From the NCBI GenBank assembly GCA_003020925.1, contig PXRT01000013.1, positions 351,269-415,268 of the forward strand: a stretch of DNA of 64,000 bases, written 5' to 3'. Both the position numbers and the translations under genes were made by a program. The stretch's first letter is position 1. Every line of letters begins with the position of its first letter. Source of the stretch: Halobacteriales archaeon QS_6_64_34 (GTDB lineage: Archaea > Halobacteriota > Halobacteria > Halobacteriales > Haloarculaceae). The notes beneath the pieces are model-generated. The model did no database searches, was not told the origin of the DNA, and was given only the letters and a program-made list of their open reading frames with translations. Positions 1-10,164 of the stretch are shown one piece after another.

Positions 1-66
1 GACCGCAACGTAGTGAGGACCGCAGCGAGGCCCCCGACTGGAGCCAGCCGGGGCTTTCTGGCTGTT
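1..66 (+). repeat. family S copy C, 3' half (truncated by window edge)
   Basis: CGCAACGTAGTGAGGACCGCAGCGAG...CCGGGGCTTTCTGGCTGTT matches the 3' half of copies A/B. Confidence 0.6.
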
Positions 67-148
67 TGCCATCGCTGTCGATTAACTAAACACTGCCCTG
101 AACGGCGTCACTACACTTATCTCCCCGGGAACACAAGTCCACTATAGC

Positions 149-316
149 ATGGAACACGGTCGCATCGCGATGCTCGTCGCCGTCGGCTTCTTTCTGCTGA
201 CCGGTGCCTACTTGAGCTACAGCGGCCAGTTGCTGTTCGCGGGCGTCGCCGCGCTGAACGCGCTGATCGCCGCAGTCATGTTCCACCGTCTGCGGGACGC
301 CCCACGTGCGGTCTGA
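149..316 (+). CDS. small hydrophobic (membrane) protein, 55 aa
   Basis: ATG at 149, TGA at 314-316: MEHGRIAMLVAVGFFLLTGAYLSYSGQLLFAGVAALNALIAAVMFHRLRDAPRAV; two hydrophobic segments. Confidence 0.6.
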   Translation: MEHGRIAMLVAVGFFLLTGAYLSYSGQLLFAGVAALNALIAAVMFHRLRDAPRAV

Positions 317-317
317 G

Positions 318-1049
318 TCACTCGTCCTGCAGTTCCGCTTCGACCAGCGCCTCGTTCAAGTCCGCCCGGACGTGTTCGCCGAGTTCGCGGTCGCCCGCCG
401 TCGTCACCACGCGGTTCTCCTGGACGCTGGAGCCGTCCCGAATCAGCACGCGGACGTTGCCGTTGGCGTCGGCACGGGTCGCCTTCGCCCGCACGCCCGT
501 CGGCGAGGAGGCGCCGCCGGCGTCGATGGGCCCCGGAATGACCTTCTTGACGTGGGGGTGGCCGGCGACGGTGTAGATGACCCGCTTTCCCGCCCGGCCG
601 CCGATGAGCGTCGAGTGGCTCCCGCCCAGTTTCGACTCGGGGGCCGCCTCGACCACTTCGAGCGCGGGCTCGCCCTGCCGGTCGATGACCCGCTGGATGG
701 GGTCGTCGCCCTCGACGCGGAAGAACTCGTGGTGCAGTTGCCCCCGGACCGCGCTGATGACTGCTCGGTCGCCGGTGACGTACACCTCTTCGGGCCGCTT
801 GCGCTGTACCTCGTCGGCGACGAGGCCGGCGAAGTTCCGTAACTCGACGACCGCGTGCTGGTCGCTCCCCGACCCCTCGGGCGTGGTCGTCACCGTCCGT
901 GCGCCGACGACCTCGCCGTCCAGCAGCGACGTGACCGTCGCCCGCTCGCGTGCCAGTTCCAGCACGACCGCGTCCGCGTTGGCAGTGCGACAGACCAGGC
1001 AGTAATCGCCCGGGCGGTCGAGTTCGCTCGCACACTGCCGGCAGTCCAT
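318..1049 (-). CDS. DUF2103-like conserved archaeal protein with N-terminal zinc ribbon
   Basis: Start MDCRQCASELDRPGDYCLVCRTAN (CxxC...CxxC) and the KLGGSHSTLIGGR motif; DUF2103 assignment from memory. Confidence 0.75.
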   Translation of the reverse strand: MDCRQCASELDRPGDYCLVCRTANADAVVLELARERATVTSLLDGEVVGARTVTTTPEGSGSDQHAVVELRNFAGLVADEVQRKRPEEVYVTGDRAVISAVRGQLHHEFFRVEGDDPIQRVIDRQGEPALEVVEAAPESKLGGSHSTLIGGRAGKRVIYTVAGHPHVKKVIPGPIDAGGASSPTGVRAKATRADANGNVRVLIRDGSSVQENRVVTTAGDRELGEHVRADLNEALVEAELQDE

Positions 1050-1256
1050 ACCGATTGGTAGGTGCTCTGTGGCGGATAAGCGAGGCGGTTCTCCGACGCA
1101 GCAACAGTCAGCTACGGGAGCGTTGCAACGGACAGCCAGAAAGCTCCGGCGGGCTACACTCGGGGGTGCCGAGGCGCGTAGTGCCTCGCGCCTTACGTCG
1201 TCCACCTTCGTGTAACTCGCCGCCTCTTTCATCCCTGCCCGTAGCCAGTTGACCAG

Positions 1257-1384
1257 CCGGCATGGGCGGGACTGAAAGGGGCCGTGCGCTCAACGAACCT
1301 CGACGACGTAAGCACTGGAACGAACGCAGTGAGTGAAGCGCACAACGAGTCGCGGGAGTTGAGCGCACGGGGGCTTTCTGGCTG
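1257..1384 (+). repeat. structured dispersed element, family S copy A
   Basis: CCGGCATGGGCGGGACTGAAAGGGGCCGTGCGCTCAAC...GTTGAGCGCACGGGGGCTTTCTGGCTG; near-ungapped alignment to 29072-29198 (reverse complement). Confidence 0.88.
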
Positions 1385-1467
1385 TTGGCAGTGTCGTTGT
1401 CCACTGCTAGTGGGGCTTTCTGGCTCTCGCGGACCGTAGCTGTCCGAGTTCGTCAAAAACCGACAGT

Positions 1468-2850
1468 TCATGCAGCAGGGTCGTTCTTGCGGAACTCCCG
1501 CAGCAGCACCGTCGCGTAGCTACCCTTCGGAAGCGCAACGTCGAACGTCAGGTCGTCACCGTCTCGAGCAACGTCTAGCTCCGTCCGAACCTGAATCGCC
1601 CGCCGCGTCCCCGGACTGTCGAACTCCCCGGGCAGGTCGAAATCGCCCGGCTCCAGCCCCACGTCATCGAGCACCTCGCGCTCTATCTCGCCGGGTTCAC
1701 CGTCAGCCAGTTCCGTCTCGGTGCCGACCAGCGACGCGGTGACGAAGGCCCGGCCCCGCTCGCAGTGGCGCTTGACGGTCCCAAGGCGTTTCCCGGTCAC
1801 CCGCTGGCTGCGGCCGATGTCGGGCAGCGGGAGGTCGCCCGGCGCCTCGCTGTCCCTGAAACACACCACGTCGCCCTCGACCGGGCGGTCGAAAGGCAGT
1901 CCCCGCTCTAGCCGCTGTGAGAGAATTCTGTTGAAGACGTACGACTGGGCAGCGTTGACAAAGAGGGTCTGGAGATTCGTCGGGAGGGTCTCGACGGCCT
2001 CGCGGAAGTCCGCCGACCGCTCGCCGCCGTTCTCTACCAGCGTGTGACACATCGACCGCTCGTAGCCCAGCGCCCGGGGTAGCCGGTCCAGCGCGCCCTG
2101 CCAGTCCTCGGTCTCGTCCACGTACGCGCGGGCGGTCTGTGTGTCCTCGGGCTCGCGCTCGTGTGGATTACCCACGTAGGCGAGCACGGCTTCTTTCCAC
2201 GCCTCGCTGACGATAGCCAGGCCGACATCGTGGGTGACCGGCCGGCGCGAGCCAAAGCGCTGCTGGCCGAAGTAGTTCGGGACGGCGACGGTGACTGGCC
2301 CCTCGGGGAGTTCGGCGCCGCCGTCGGTCCCCTCTCGCGGTTCGACTCTCTCACCGCCCGCGAACCGCCGCAGGTCGTCGGCGACGGCGGCGGCGTTCTC
2401 GACTGCCCCGCAGTTCCGAACCGCGATTTCGAAGGCGTTGCCCGCGAGGTCGCCAAAGAGGATGGGGCGGCCAGCGCGACCGACGACCGCGACGTCGGCG
2501 CCGCCGAGGTCGGGTAGGTCCTCGGGGTCGATACCTTTCACCGAGAACAGCTGACGGGTGACCGCGCGCTTGTCCTTCGTCCCGGCCCAGGAGACCCGTT
2601 CACGGGAGATGCCGAGTTTGTCCGAGAGCGCGCTCGCGAAGTCGTTGGTATCCCAGTCGTGGAGTTCGACCCGGAGGACGAGATGGGGATAGCCGCCCGT
2701 CTCGGCGTCGACAGGCGCAGTGTCGAACGACTCCAGTTCGGTGACACGGAAGTCCTCGGGGCTCGCCCGTAGGTGGCCGCCCACGCCGTCGGCGTCGCTG
2801 ACGTAGTACTCCATGCCGACCGCTCGCTCTATCGGGTGGGCCTCGCGCAT
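1468..2850 (-). CDS. truD: tRNA pseudouridine(13) synthase TruD
   Basis: 460 aa; [18 protein letters not shown] and [14 protein letters not shown] motifs typical of TruD. Confidence 0.95.
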   Translation of the reverse strand: MREAHPIERAVGMEYYVSDADGVGGHLRASPEDFRVTELESFDTAPVDAETGGYPHLVLRVELHDWDTNDFASALSDKLGISRERVSWAGTKDKRAVTRQLFSVKGIDPEDLPDLGGADVAVVGRAGRPILFGDLAGNAFEIAVRNCGAVENAAAVADDLRRFAGGERVEPREGTDGGAELPEGPVTVAVPNYFGQQRFGSRRPVTHDVGLAIVSEAWKEAVLAYVGNPHEREPEDTQTARAYVDETEDWQGALDRLPRALGYERSMCHTLVENGGERSADFREAVETLPTNLQTLFVNAAQSYVFNRILSQRLERGLPFDRPVEGDVVCFRDSEAPGDLPLPDIGRSQRVTGKRLGTVKRHCERGRAFVTASLVGTETELADGEPGEIEREVLDDVGLEPGDFDLPGEFDSPGTRRAIQVRTELDVARDGDDLTFDVALPKGSYATVLLREFRKNDPAA

Positions 2851-2898
2851 TGTCTGAGTGTACGCGGGTCAGCGTTTAGGGTTGGCGTTCTGGTCGGT

Positions 2899-4245
2899 CT
2901 ACTCGTACGGCTCGAACTCCCGTCCGAAGGCGACGAAGTACGCGACGCCGACGACGCCGACGACAGTCGCCACGGCGAAGGCCAGTCGTGGCCCGGCCTG
3001 GAGCGTCACAGCGCCGAAATCGAGCGCCCAGTCGGCGCCGTAGAGCCACCCGCCCAGTGTGGCGCTTGGAATCACGAGCGTGTTCCGGACGAGGTAGTAG
3101 CTCCCGGTGACGCGGCCGCCGGCGTCGGCCGCTGCGGGACCGACGATGAGCGCCTTGTGGGCCGGCAGGCCGGCGAATCTGAGGCCGGAGTAGGCAAACA
3201 GCAGGAGGAGCACCCACTGATTCGCGGGGGCGAAGATGAGCAAGAGCGGAAAGAGGGCATAGACCGAAAAGCCCAGCGCGACTGCGGGCTTGAGCCCGGC
3301 GTACTCGGCGAGTTTCGAGACGGGCGCCATCGAGAGGATGGCGACCACCATCTCCACGCCCAGCAAGACGCCGAAGAAGGCGTCGGGACGCAGGGAGAGT
3401 CCGAAGCCGGTGAATCCCACGGCGAGGAAATCCGTGACGACGATGACGAAGAAGACGTACACCATCCCGTTGGCAAAGCGCACGAGCGTGTCGGCGACCA
3501 GCAGCGGCCACAGCGTCGCGGGCATCTCCCGGAGGTCCGTGAGGACCTGCGAGATACCTTCGAAGGATTTTCCGATGGTGTCCTCGCTCGCGTCGTAGAG
3601 GAAATGCTGGGCAACGGTGGCGACGGCGCCAAAGGCAATCGCGACGAGCAACACGGCCTGGAAGCCGCCGACGAAGGTGGCGGTGGCGGCGAGCAGGCCT
3701 GCGGCGATGAGCGGACCGACCAGAAAACCCAGCCGGCGGAACACCTCGGTGCTGGCAAACCCCATCGCCAGCCTATCGGGCGGGACGGACTGCTTGACGA
3801 TGGCGAAGGTCGCACCGAGCCCGAAGGATTTCCAGGCCTGTGCCAGAAAGAGGCCGACGAAGACGAACAGCCAGGCCGGCAGCGAGACCCGGCCTACGGT
3901 AGTCGTGCCGACGACGGCAGCGAGATACCACACGCCAAAGCCCACCGTCGCAAGGACCCCGAAGGCCGTCAGTGCAAACCGGGAGCCGAGTCGGTCCGAG
4001 ACGGCGCCGCCCGGATAGGGGTAGACGGCGCTGATGAGGTTGCCCACGCTGCCGTAGAGCCCGATGACACCCGCGCTCGCACCAAGAACGCGCATGTACT
4101 CCGGCAGGTAGCGACTCGTCATCTGGAATGCAAGGGAGAACGCGAGCATCGACAGCGAGAGGACCAGCACGTCCCGTTCCAGTGCGAAGAACTGGCGGAA
4201 CGAGTCGAAGGGGTCGACCTCCTCGTCGGCGCTGTCGGCGGCCAT
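2899..4245 (-). CDS. MFS transporter
   Basis: ~448 aa with about 12 hydrophobic segments; MFS-like RYLPEYMRVLGASAGVIGLYGSVGNL...PYPGGAVSDRLGSR; start at MAADSADEE. Confidence 0.85.
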   Translation of the reverse strand: MAADSADEEVDPFDSFRQFFALERDVLVLSLSMLAFSLAFQMTSRYLPEYMRVLGASAGVIGLYGSVGNLISAVYPYPGGAVSDRLGSRFALTAFGVLATVGFGVWYLAAVVGTTTVGRVSLPAWLFVFVGLFLAQAWKSFGLGATFAIVKQSVPPDRLAMGFASTEVFRRLGFLVGPLIAAGLLAATATFVGGFQAVLLVAIAFGAVATVAQHFLYDASEDTIGKSFEGISQVLTDLREMPATLWPLLVADTLVRFANGMVYVFFVIVVTDFLAVGFTGFGLSLRPDAFFGVLLGVEMVVAILSMAPVSKLAEYAGLKPAVALGFSVYALFPLLLIFAPANQWVLLLLFAYSGLRFAGLPAHKALIVGPAAADAGGRVTGSYYLVRNTLVIPSATLGGWLYGADWALDFGAVTLQAGPRLAFAVATVVGVVGVAYFVAFGREFEPYE

Positions 4246-4401
4246 ACTCGGACAGAGCGACGCCCAGTATTTATATCCACGAACGACGCCGTCCACACCG
4301 CTATAGGGGGGTTATAGTGGAGTACGGAGCCGGTGGCTACTCTGTTTAGGCGGCCGATAACGAGGATGACCCCACAGCGACTCTCCCACAGGTGCCGTTA
4401 C

Positions 4402-4557
4402 ATGGTCGAACACGACGCACAGCACGACGAGTGTGGGCCGACCGATTGGTGGGAGCGGACGGAGGTCGAGATAGAGGAGTTCGACGATATCAAAGTCGCG
4501 TATCTCCCGGAGGCCGACGACGCGTGGATATCGGGTTGGGTCGACGTCCCCCGGTGA
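4402..4557 (+). CDS. small acidic hypothetical protein
   Basis: MVEHDAQHDECGPTDWWERTEVEIEEFDDIKVAYLPEADDAWISGWVDVPR; in-frame upstream starts are also possible (ORF 4333-4557). Confidence 0.55.
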   Translation: MVEHDAQHDECGPTDWWERTEVEIEEFDDIKVAYLPEADDAWISGWVDVPR

Positions 4558-4570
4558 ACGCGGCGACCGG

Positions 4571-5263
4571 TTATTCCGCCGAGTCGTAGTCGTCGAAGCG
4601 GTCGATGTCGACGCCCTCGCCGGTGATTTCCGCGAGGACGATACCGTTGCCCGACCCGGTGTCGCGCTCGGCCGCCGCCCGAACTGCGCGGATGGCCAGC
4701 GCGCGGGCCTCCCCGATGCTCATCTCGGGGTCGTAGTTGCCCTCGATGGTACCCGTGGCGACCATCGTCCCCGAGCCCGTCACCGTGTAGTCGTCCTGCA
4801 GGACGCCGCCGGCCGGGTCAACGCTGTAGACGTGGCTCCCCTCCTCGTCGACCCCGCCGATGATGGGGTTGATGGCGAAGAAGGGGCCGCCGCGGGCGAA
4901 GTTACCCGCAAGCGTCGCTAGCGCGTGAATCGACAGGGGCTCGTCGCGGCGGACCTCGTACAGATTGGCCTCCGAGCGCAGCGAGCGGATGAACGACTGG
5001 GCGCCGCCGACGCTGCCGACCAGCGTCATCGCCGCAGTCGGGTGAATCTGCTCGACCTTGGTCACGGACTTGTTCGAGACGAATCGGCCCCCCAGTGAGG
5101 CCCGTCGGTCCGTCGCGATGACGACGCCGCCCTCGGTGGCGATACCGACCGTGGTCGTCCCGGTTTTGATCACGTTCTCCTCGTCGCGGCCCTCGTCGTC
5201 CGAGGGGATAGTACCGACCTCGGGCTCGTAGGCGTCGGTGAGTCGGTTCTCCGGGTCGTGCAT
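4571..5263 (-). CDS. psmB: archaeal proteasome beta subunit
   Basis: KTGTTTVGIATEGGVVIATDRRAS: processed N-terminal Thr motif; adjacent to psmA. Confidence 0.95.
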   Translation of the reverse strand: MHDPENRLTDAYEPEVGTIPSDDEGRDEENVIKTGTTTVGIATEGGVVIATDRRASLGGRFVSNKSVTKVEQIHPTAAMTLVGSVGGAQSFIRSLRSEANLYEVRRDEPLSIHALATLAGNFARGGPFFAINPIIGGVDEEGSHVYSVDPAGGVLQDDYTVTGSGTMVATGTIEGNYDPEMSIGEARALAIRAVRAAAERDTGSGNGIVLAEITGEGVDIDRFDDYDSAE

Positions 5264-5997
5264 TATTCGTCACCTCCGAGTTCGAACTCGGTCAGCCGCT
5301 CGGCGATGTCGTCCTCCGAGAGCTTGCTGAACTGCTGGTGTTCGACGTCGATGGTGGCGATGTCGACGCCCGTCGCGTCGAGACCGTCCTCGTTGACCGA
5401 GGCAAGGGCTCGAAGGGCCAGTTCGACGCCGGCTTCGAGGTCCATCTCCTCGGCGTACTCGTCTTCGAGATGCGTCTGAATCTCCTCGCGGGAGCCACCG
5501 ATGGCGACGGCCTGCCACTCGTAGGGGGTCCCCGAGGGGTCCGTCTCGAAGAGACGGGGCTGGCCGTCCTCGATACCGGCCACCAGCAAGGCGACGCCAA
5601 AGGGGCGCGCGCCCCCGGTCTGGGTGTACTGCTGGATGTAGTCGGTGACCTCCTTGGTCAGCGACTCGACGCTTGCGGGCTCGTCGTAGCGCAGGCGGTT
5701 GACCTGGGCCTGTCGACGCGCCACGTCGATGAGCTGGCGGGCGTCGGCGACGTGGCCGGCGCTCGCGACGCCGACGTGGTCGTCGATTTCGTGAATCTTC
5801 TCGATGCTGTCGCGCTCGATGAGCGGCGACCGGGCGTGGCGGTCGGCTGCCAACACCACGCCGTCGGCGGTCCGGACGCCGACGCTCGCGGTGCCGCGTT
5901 TGACTGCTTCGCGCGCGTACTCGACCTGATAGAGGCGTCCGTCCGGCGAGAAGATGGTTATCCCGCGGTCGTAGGCCTGCTGTTCGTTTCCTTGCAT
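5263..5997 (-). CDS. psmA: archaeal proteasome alpha subunit
   Basis: MQGNEQQAYDRGITIFSPDGRLYQVEYAREAVKRGTASVG signature. Confidence 0.97.
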   Translation of the reverse strand: MQGNEQQAYDRGITIFSPDGRLYQVEYAREAVKRGTASVGVRTADGVVLAADRHARSPLIERDSIEKIHEIDDHVGVASAGHVADARQLIDVARRQAQVNRLRYDEPASVESLTKEVTDYIQQYTQTGGARPFGVALLVAGIEDGQPRLFETDPSGTPYEWQAVAIGGSREEIQTHLEDEYAEEMDLEAGVELALRALASVNEDGLDATGVDIATIDVEHQQFSKLSEDDIAERLTEFELGGDE

Positions 5998-6063
5998 TGT
6001 GTTCTCTTGTTCACCTGAGGTTAGTGCTTCTATTATATATTTGCTTCGCTCATCTCGGTGCCC

Positions 6064-6402
6064 TCAGTACAGCGAGAGGTCGCCAGTGATTCGGTCGACC
6101 ACGTCTTCCTCGCCCGGTCCGACCGCGAGTGCGGTGACGGTGCCGGGCTCCAGTTGGGTGTGGCCGGCGTCTCTGACGACGGCATGTGGCAGGCCAGTGC
6201 GCTCGGCCGCGTCGGCGAGTTCGAACAGCTCGGACTCGCTCGACGCTTTGAGGACGACCTTCTTCTGGCCCGAGCCCTTCCAGGCTTTCCGGGCCCGTCG
6301 GCCGGTGTCCTCGTAGGCCGACAGCGAGGCGTGGGCGACCTGGGCGGCGAGTTTCCCCTCGCCCATCCCGATGTCGGCCCGCGCAACGATGGCCTGCTTC
6401 AT
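6064..6402 (-). CDS. pth2: peptidyl-tRNA hydrolase, Pth2 family
   Basis: [30 protein letters not shown]...[12 protein letters not shown]...[19 protein letters not shown]. Confidence 0.95.
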   Translation of the reverse strand: MKQAIVARADIGMGEGKLAAQVAHASLSAYEDTGRRARKAWKGSGQKKVVLKASSESELFELADAAERTGLPHAVVRDAGHTQLEPGTVTALAVGPGEEDVVDRITGDLSLY

Positions 6403-6604
6403 ACCCCGTACATAGCGACCGGTACATAAACCCCCGTCGGAGTCCCGTCGCGGTTGCACGTACCACAGGGCACTTATCGGTTGGGCGCGGAGTCGGACTC
6501 CCGACATCAACTTTGTGGGCCGACCGTGGGGACGGACCGAGAACCGGATGGCCACCGCCACCGAGACAGGATACTTTAGGTCCCCCACGCCGGTACCTCG
6601 TGTA

Positions 6605-7192
6605 ATGATACTCTCCGATGTGGACATCCTGCGCCGACTGGAGGACGGCGACCTCGTCGTCGAGCCCCTCGATGACCCCGACATCCAGATTCAGCCCGCA
6701 AGCGTCGACCTGCGCCTGGGCCGGGAGTTCCTGGAGTTCCAACACGCCAACATCCCCTGTATCCACCCCAACGCCGAGGCGGAGGTCGACGACTACGTCG
6801 AACTGACCGAGGTCGAGGCGGGCGGCGAGTACATCCTCCACCCCGGCGACTTCGTGCTCGGGACCACCCACGAGCGCGTCGAGATTCCCGACGACCTCAT
6901 CGCCCACGTCGAGGGGCGGTCGTCGCTCGGCAGGCTGGCGATTGTGGTGCACGCAACTGCGGGCTTGGCAGACCCCGGCTACAAGGGCCAGATAACACTC
7001 GAACTGTCGAATCTCGGCACCGCGCCGGTCGCGCTCACGCCCGGAATGCGAATCTCACAGCTCACCTTCACGGAGCTGAAGACGCCTGCGGACCGCCCCT
7101 ACGGCGCCGAGCGCGGCTCGAAATATCAGGACCAGTCGGGGCCGCAGGCGAGCAAGATACAGGGGGACCGCGAGTTCGGAGGCGACCAGTGA
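6605..7192 (+). CDS. dcd: dCTP deaminase
   Basis: [39 protein letters not shown]...[35 protein letters not shown]. Confidence 0.95.
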   Translation: MILSDVDILRRLEDGDLVVEPLDDPDIQIQPASVDLRLGREFLEFQHANIPCIHPNAEAEVDDYVELTEVEAGGEYILHPGDFVLGTTHERVEIPDDLIAHVEGRSSLGRLAIVVHATAGLADPGYKGQITLELSNLGTAPVALTPGMRISQLTFTELKTPADRPYGAERGSKYQDQSGPQASKIQGDREFGGDQ

Positions 7193-7272
7193 TGACCGCT
7201 CCGCGTGTCAGAACGATATCGGCGAGAAACTCGGTGGAGTTCGGAGGCGACCAATGAGCCGACTACGTAGGG

Positions 7273-8181
7273 GTGACTGATACCATGCGATTCATCGAGG
7301 AGGTCGTCGTCGACGAGTTCCTACCGACCTTTCGCTCGCTGCTGGCCGAGGCCCTGCGAGAGCACGGTCTCACCCAGTCAGCGGTCGCCGAGTTGCTGGG
7401 TATCAGCCAGAGCGCCGTCTCGAAGTACGTCCACGGCGAGGTCGAGCGCAACGACCAGCTACTCGACCATCGCGGGCTGGCCGAACTCGTCGACCGCATC
7501 GCCGAGGGGCTGGCCAGCGGGGAGATGAGCCCCGTCCAGGCGCTGGTCGAGACGGAGGTGTTCGTCCGCGAACTCGAACAGGGCGGTGTGCTCGCCCGAC
7601 TCCACGAGGCGGCCGTCCCGGAGCTTTCGGACTACGACGGCGAGTTCGCGGTCCACGACCCCGACTCGCGGCTCCGGGCCGCCGAGCGGACGCTGTCGTC
7701 GGTCCGGCGGGGGCTCAGAGTCATAGAAAACACCGGCGGCTTCGCGACGCTCATCCCGGCGGTGGGCTCGAACCTCGTCCAGACCCTGCCCGACGGCGAG
7801 GGTATCGACGACGTGGCCGCCGTCCCGGGCCGGATTCTGGACGTGAAGGGCCGGGCGACCATCCCGGCCGAGCCGGAGTTCGGCGTAAGCGAACACGTCG
7901 CGTCGGTGGTGCTGGCCGCCCGCGAGACAGGGAGTCCGGCGCTTGCAGCCCTGAACGTCCGCTACGACGAGTCCGTCGTCGAATCGCTCGAAGCGGCGGG
8001 CCACACCGCCGTCGAGTTCGACGTAGAGCGCGCCCTCGAACCGGCCATCGCTGCGGCGCTTGCCGACGACCCCGACGCCGACGTCGTCTACCAGACCGGC
8101 GGGATGGGCGTCGAGCCGGTCGTCTACCTGCTCGGCCCGGACGCGGTGACGGTCGCCGAGCGGACCCGGGACAGCCTGTGA
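7273..8181 (+). CDS. thiR: ThiR-like regulator: HTH domain fused to a ThiN (thiamine-phosphate synthase-like) domain
   Basis: N-terminal HTH LTQSAVAELLGISQSAVSKYVHG; C-terminal ThiN-type region ending GGMGVEPVVYLLGPDAVTVAERT; GTG 7273 or ATG 7285 start. Confidence 0.8.
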   Translation: MTDTMRFIEEVVVDEFLPTFRSLLAEALREHGLTQSAVAELLGISQSAVSKYVHGEVERNDQLLDHRGLAELVDRIAEGLASGEMSPVQALVETEVFVRELEQGGVLARLHEAAVPELSDYDGEFAVHDPDSRLRAAERTLSSVRRGLRVIENTGGFATLIPAVGSNLVQTLPDGEGIDDVAAVPGRILDVKGRATIPAEPEFGVSEHVASVVLAARETGSPALAALNVRYDESVVESLEAAGHTAVEFDVERALEPAIAAALADDPDADVVYQTGGMGVEPVVYLLGPDAVTVAERTRDSL

Positions 8182-8191
8182 GCGAGCGCCG

Positions 8192-8848
8192 ATGAGCGGG
8201 GAGTTCTACGAGCGGTGGGCGACCGTCTACGACCGGGTGGCCAGGCTCCCCGGCCTGCGCTCGTGGCGGGCCGGGGCGGTCGATGCCCTCGACCTCTCGC
8301 CGGGCGATACCGTCGTCGAGATGGGGTGTGGAACGGGGGCGAACGTCCCCGAACTGCGGGAGGGGGTCGGCCCCGACGGCCGGGTCGTCGGCCTGGACAT
8401 CACCGCCGAGATGCTCCGAGCAGCGCGGCGACACGCCGACCGCACCGGGCCCGGCATCGACTACTTGCTTGCCGACGCCACCCGGCCGCCAGTGTGGGAC
8501 GTCGATGCCGCGCTCGGGACCTTTGTGGCCGGACTCTTCCCGGACCCCGTCGCGGCCGTCGACGCCTGGTGTGACTGCGTGGTCCCGGGCGGTCGCATTG
8601 CGCTGTTGAACTTCCAGCGCAGCGGCGAGCCACTCGCCGCGCCACTGGATATCGCCTTCGAGGGGTTCGTCCGGCTGTCGGCGCCGGGCGCCCGACTCTC
8701 GCGGGGGTCACACGCCGCCGCCTTCGAACGGCGTGTCGCGGCGGCTCGCCGACGGCTCACCGAGCGGACGGTGGCGCGGCGGTACGACACCTTCGGCGGT
8801 GGCTACCTTGGAGTGGTGTCCGGAACCGTTCCCGACGACTCCGAATAG
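8192..8848 (+). CDS. class I SAM-dependent methyltransferase
   Basis: VVEMGCGTGANVPELREGVGPDGRVVGLDITAEML (motif I). Confidence 0.85.
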   Translation: MSGEFYERWATVYDRVARLPGLRSWRAGAVDALDLSPGDTVVEMGCGTGANVPELREGVGPDGRVVGLDITAEMLRAARRHADRTGPGIDYLLADATRPPVWDVDAALGTFVAGLFPDPVAAVDAWCDCVVPGGRIALLNFQRSGEPLAAPLDIAFEGFVRLSAPGARLSRGSHAAAFERRVAAARRRLTERTVARRYDTFGGGYLGVVSGTVPDDSE

Positions 8849-8883
8849 TAACCACTTTGTAGTACCTGTCAGTCGGATATCGT

Positions 8884-10164
8884 ATGTCTCCCCGGAGGTC
8901 CGTGTCCACGCTAGCGGTCGTCGCCCTCCTCGTGCTCGCCGGCTGTGCCAGCGGTCCGGCGGGCCAATCGAGCAACCCGACTGCATCGCCGACGAGTGGG
9001 ACCGATGAGTCACAGGGCGCCACAGCAACGCCGACAGCCCCAGACGGCCCGGGCACACCGAACGTGTCGTCTTCGGTGACAATCGACGACACCGTCACCG
9101 TCGAGAACGGGACGCTGCCGGTCGACGCGACGCCGGCGTTCAACCGCGTCGAGGCGCTGACCGGCACGGACATCGACCCCTGGTCGGTGCGAGTACGGAA
9201 TCTGAGCGAGTGGCGGTCCGGCCTCCAGCGGGTCGGTGCCATCCCGCTGAACCGGGCGCTGGGCTTTGAAAACGTCTCGACGGACTGGAGCGAGCCGACC
9301 GGCATCACCACCCATGGGACGGTGTACATCCACCCGGGTAACGGGTCTCCCGCCGAGACCGAGCGCGTCCTCGCCCACGAGTACGCCCACGTCGTCCAGT
9401 ACCGGACGGCAATGTTGCCCTGGCGGGGGCGCCTGAGCCAGTCCGAGCTGACGACTGACCGCATCAACGCCCGCCGGTCGCTGGTCGAAGGCGGCGCCGT
9501 CTTCGTCGCCGACGCCTACGCCGAGGAGTATCCCGACATCCGGACCAACTCGGCGTACGCCCGCGCGCTCTACCGCAACGGCTCCGCAACGACCCGGTCC
9601 GCGCTGGCGCCCTACGTCTTCGGGAGCCAGTACGTCGAGTCCCGCATCGACGACCCGGCGAATCTCTCCGTGGCCTACGAGAACTATCCACGAACGACCG
9701 AGCAGGTCATCCACAACGAGACGCCGACCGAGGAGCCCCCGGCAAATCTGACGGTGACGGTCGAACCGGCCGACGACAGCGGCTGGGAGCGAGCCCGGGC
9801 GGACACCCTCGGCGAGATGACCACACGCGCCACCCTGGAGACCGAACTCGACCGCGAGCGGGCGGCCACGGCGGCGGCCGGCTGGGGCAACGACCGCCTG
9901 GTCAGCTTCCAGCACACCACGAACGAGAGCCGCTACGGCTGGGCGTGGGTCATACGCCCGGACAACGAAAGCGAGACCGACGACCTCGAAACCGCGCTCT
10001 CGTCGTTTGCCGAGGCCCGCGAGGGGAACTCGTCGTTGGCGTTCCGCGTCGACACCATCGATACCGAGACCGCAGCGCTCGTGTTCGGTGACCCCGACTT
10101 CGTCGAGGGCACCGCCGTCGCCGGAACCGACGGTAACGTGACCGTCACGCCGTCGCCCGATTAA
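8884..10164 (+). CDS. Hvo_1808-like surface lipoprotein with HExxH motif
   Basis: Lipobox VLAGCASG after a hydrophobic signal; Thr/Ser-rich linker; HEYAHVVQ. Confidence 0.7.
   Translation: MSPRRSVSTLAVVALLVLAGCASGPAGQSSNPTASPTSGTDESQGATATPTAPDGPGTPNVSSSVTIDDTVTVENGTLPVDATPAFNRVEALTGTDIDPWSVRVRNLSEWRSGLQRVGAIPLNRALGFENVSTDWSEPTGITTHGTVYIHPGNGSPAETERVLAHEYAHVVQYRTAMLPWRGRLSQSELTTDRINARRSLVEGGAVFVADAYAEEYPDIRTNSAYARALYRNGSATTRSALAPYVFGSQYVESRIDDPANLSVAYENYPRTTEQVIHNETPTEEPPANLTVTVEPADDSGWERARADTLGEMTTRATLETELDRERAATAAAGWGNDRLVSFQHTTNESRYGWAWVIRPDNESETDDLETALSSFAEAREGNSSLAFRVDTIDTETAALVFGDPDFVEGTAVAGTDGNVTVTPSPD

Noticed and set aside
2773-4317. 514 aa plus-strand ORF antisense to the MFS transporter
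   Set aside because: Highly charged low-complexity composition typical of the antisense frame of a GC-rich gene; the minus strand clearly encodes an MFS protein.
4302-4322. CTATAGGGGGGTTATAG near-palindrome upstream of the MFS gene
   Set aside because: Only 5 bp arms; too weak to separate from AT-rich promoter sequence.
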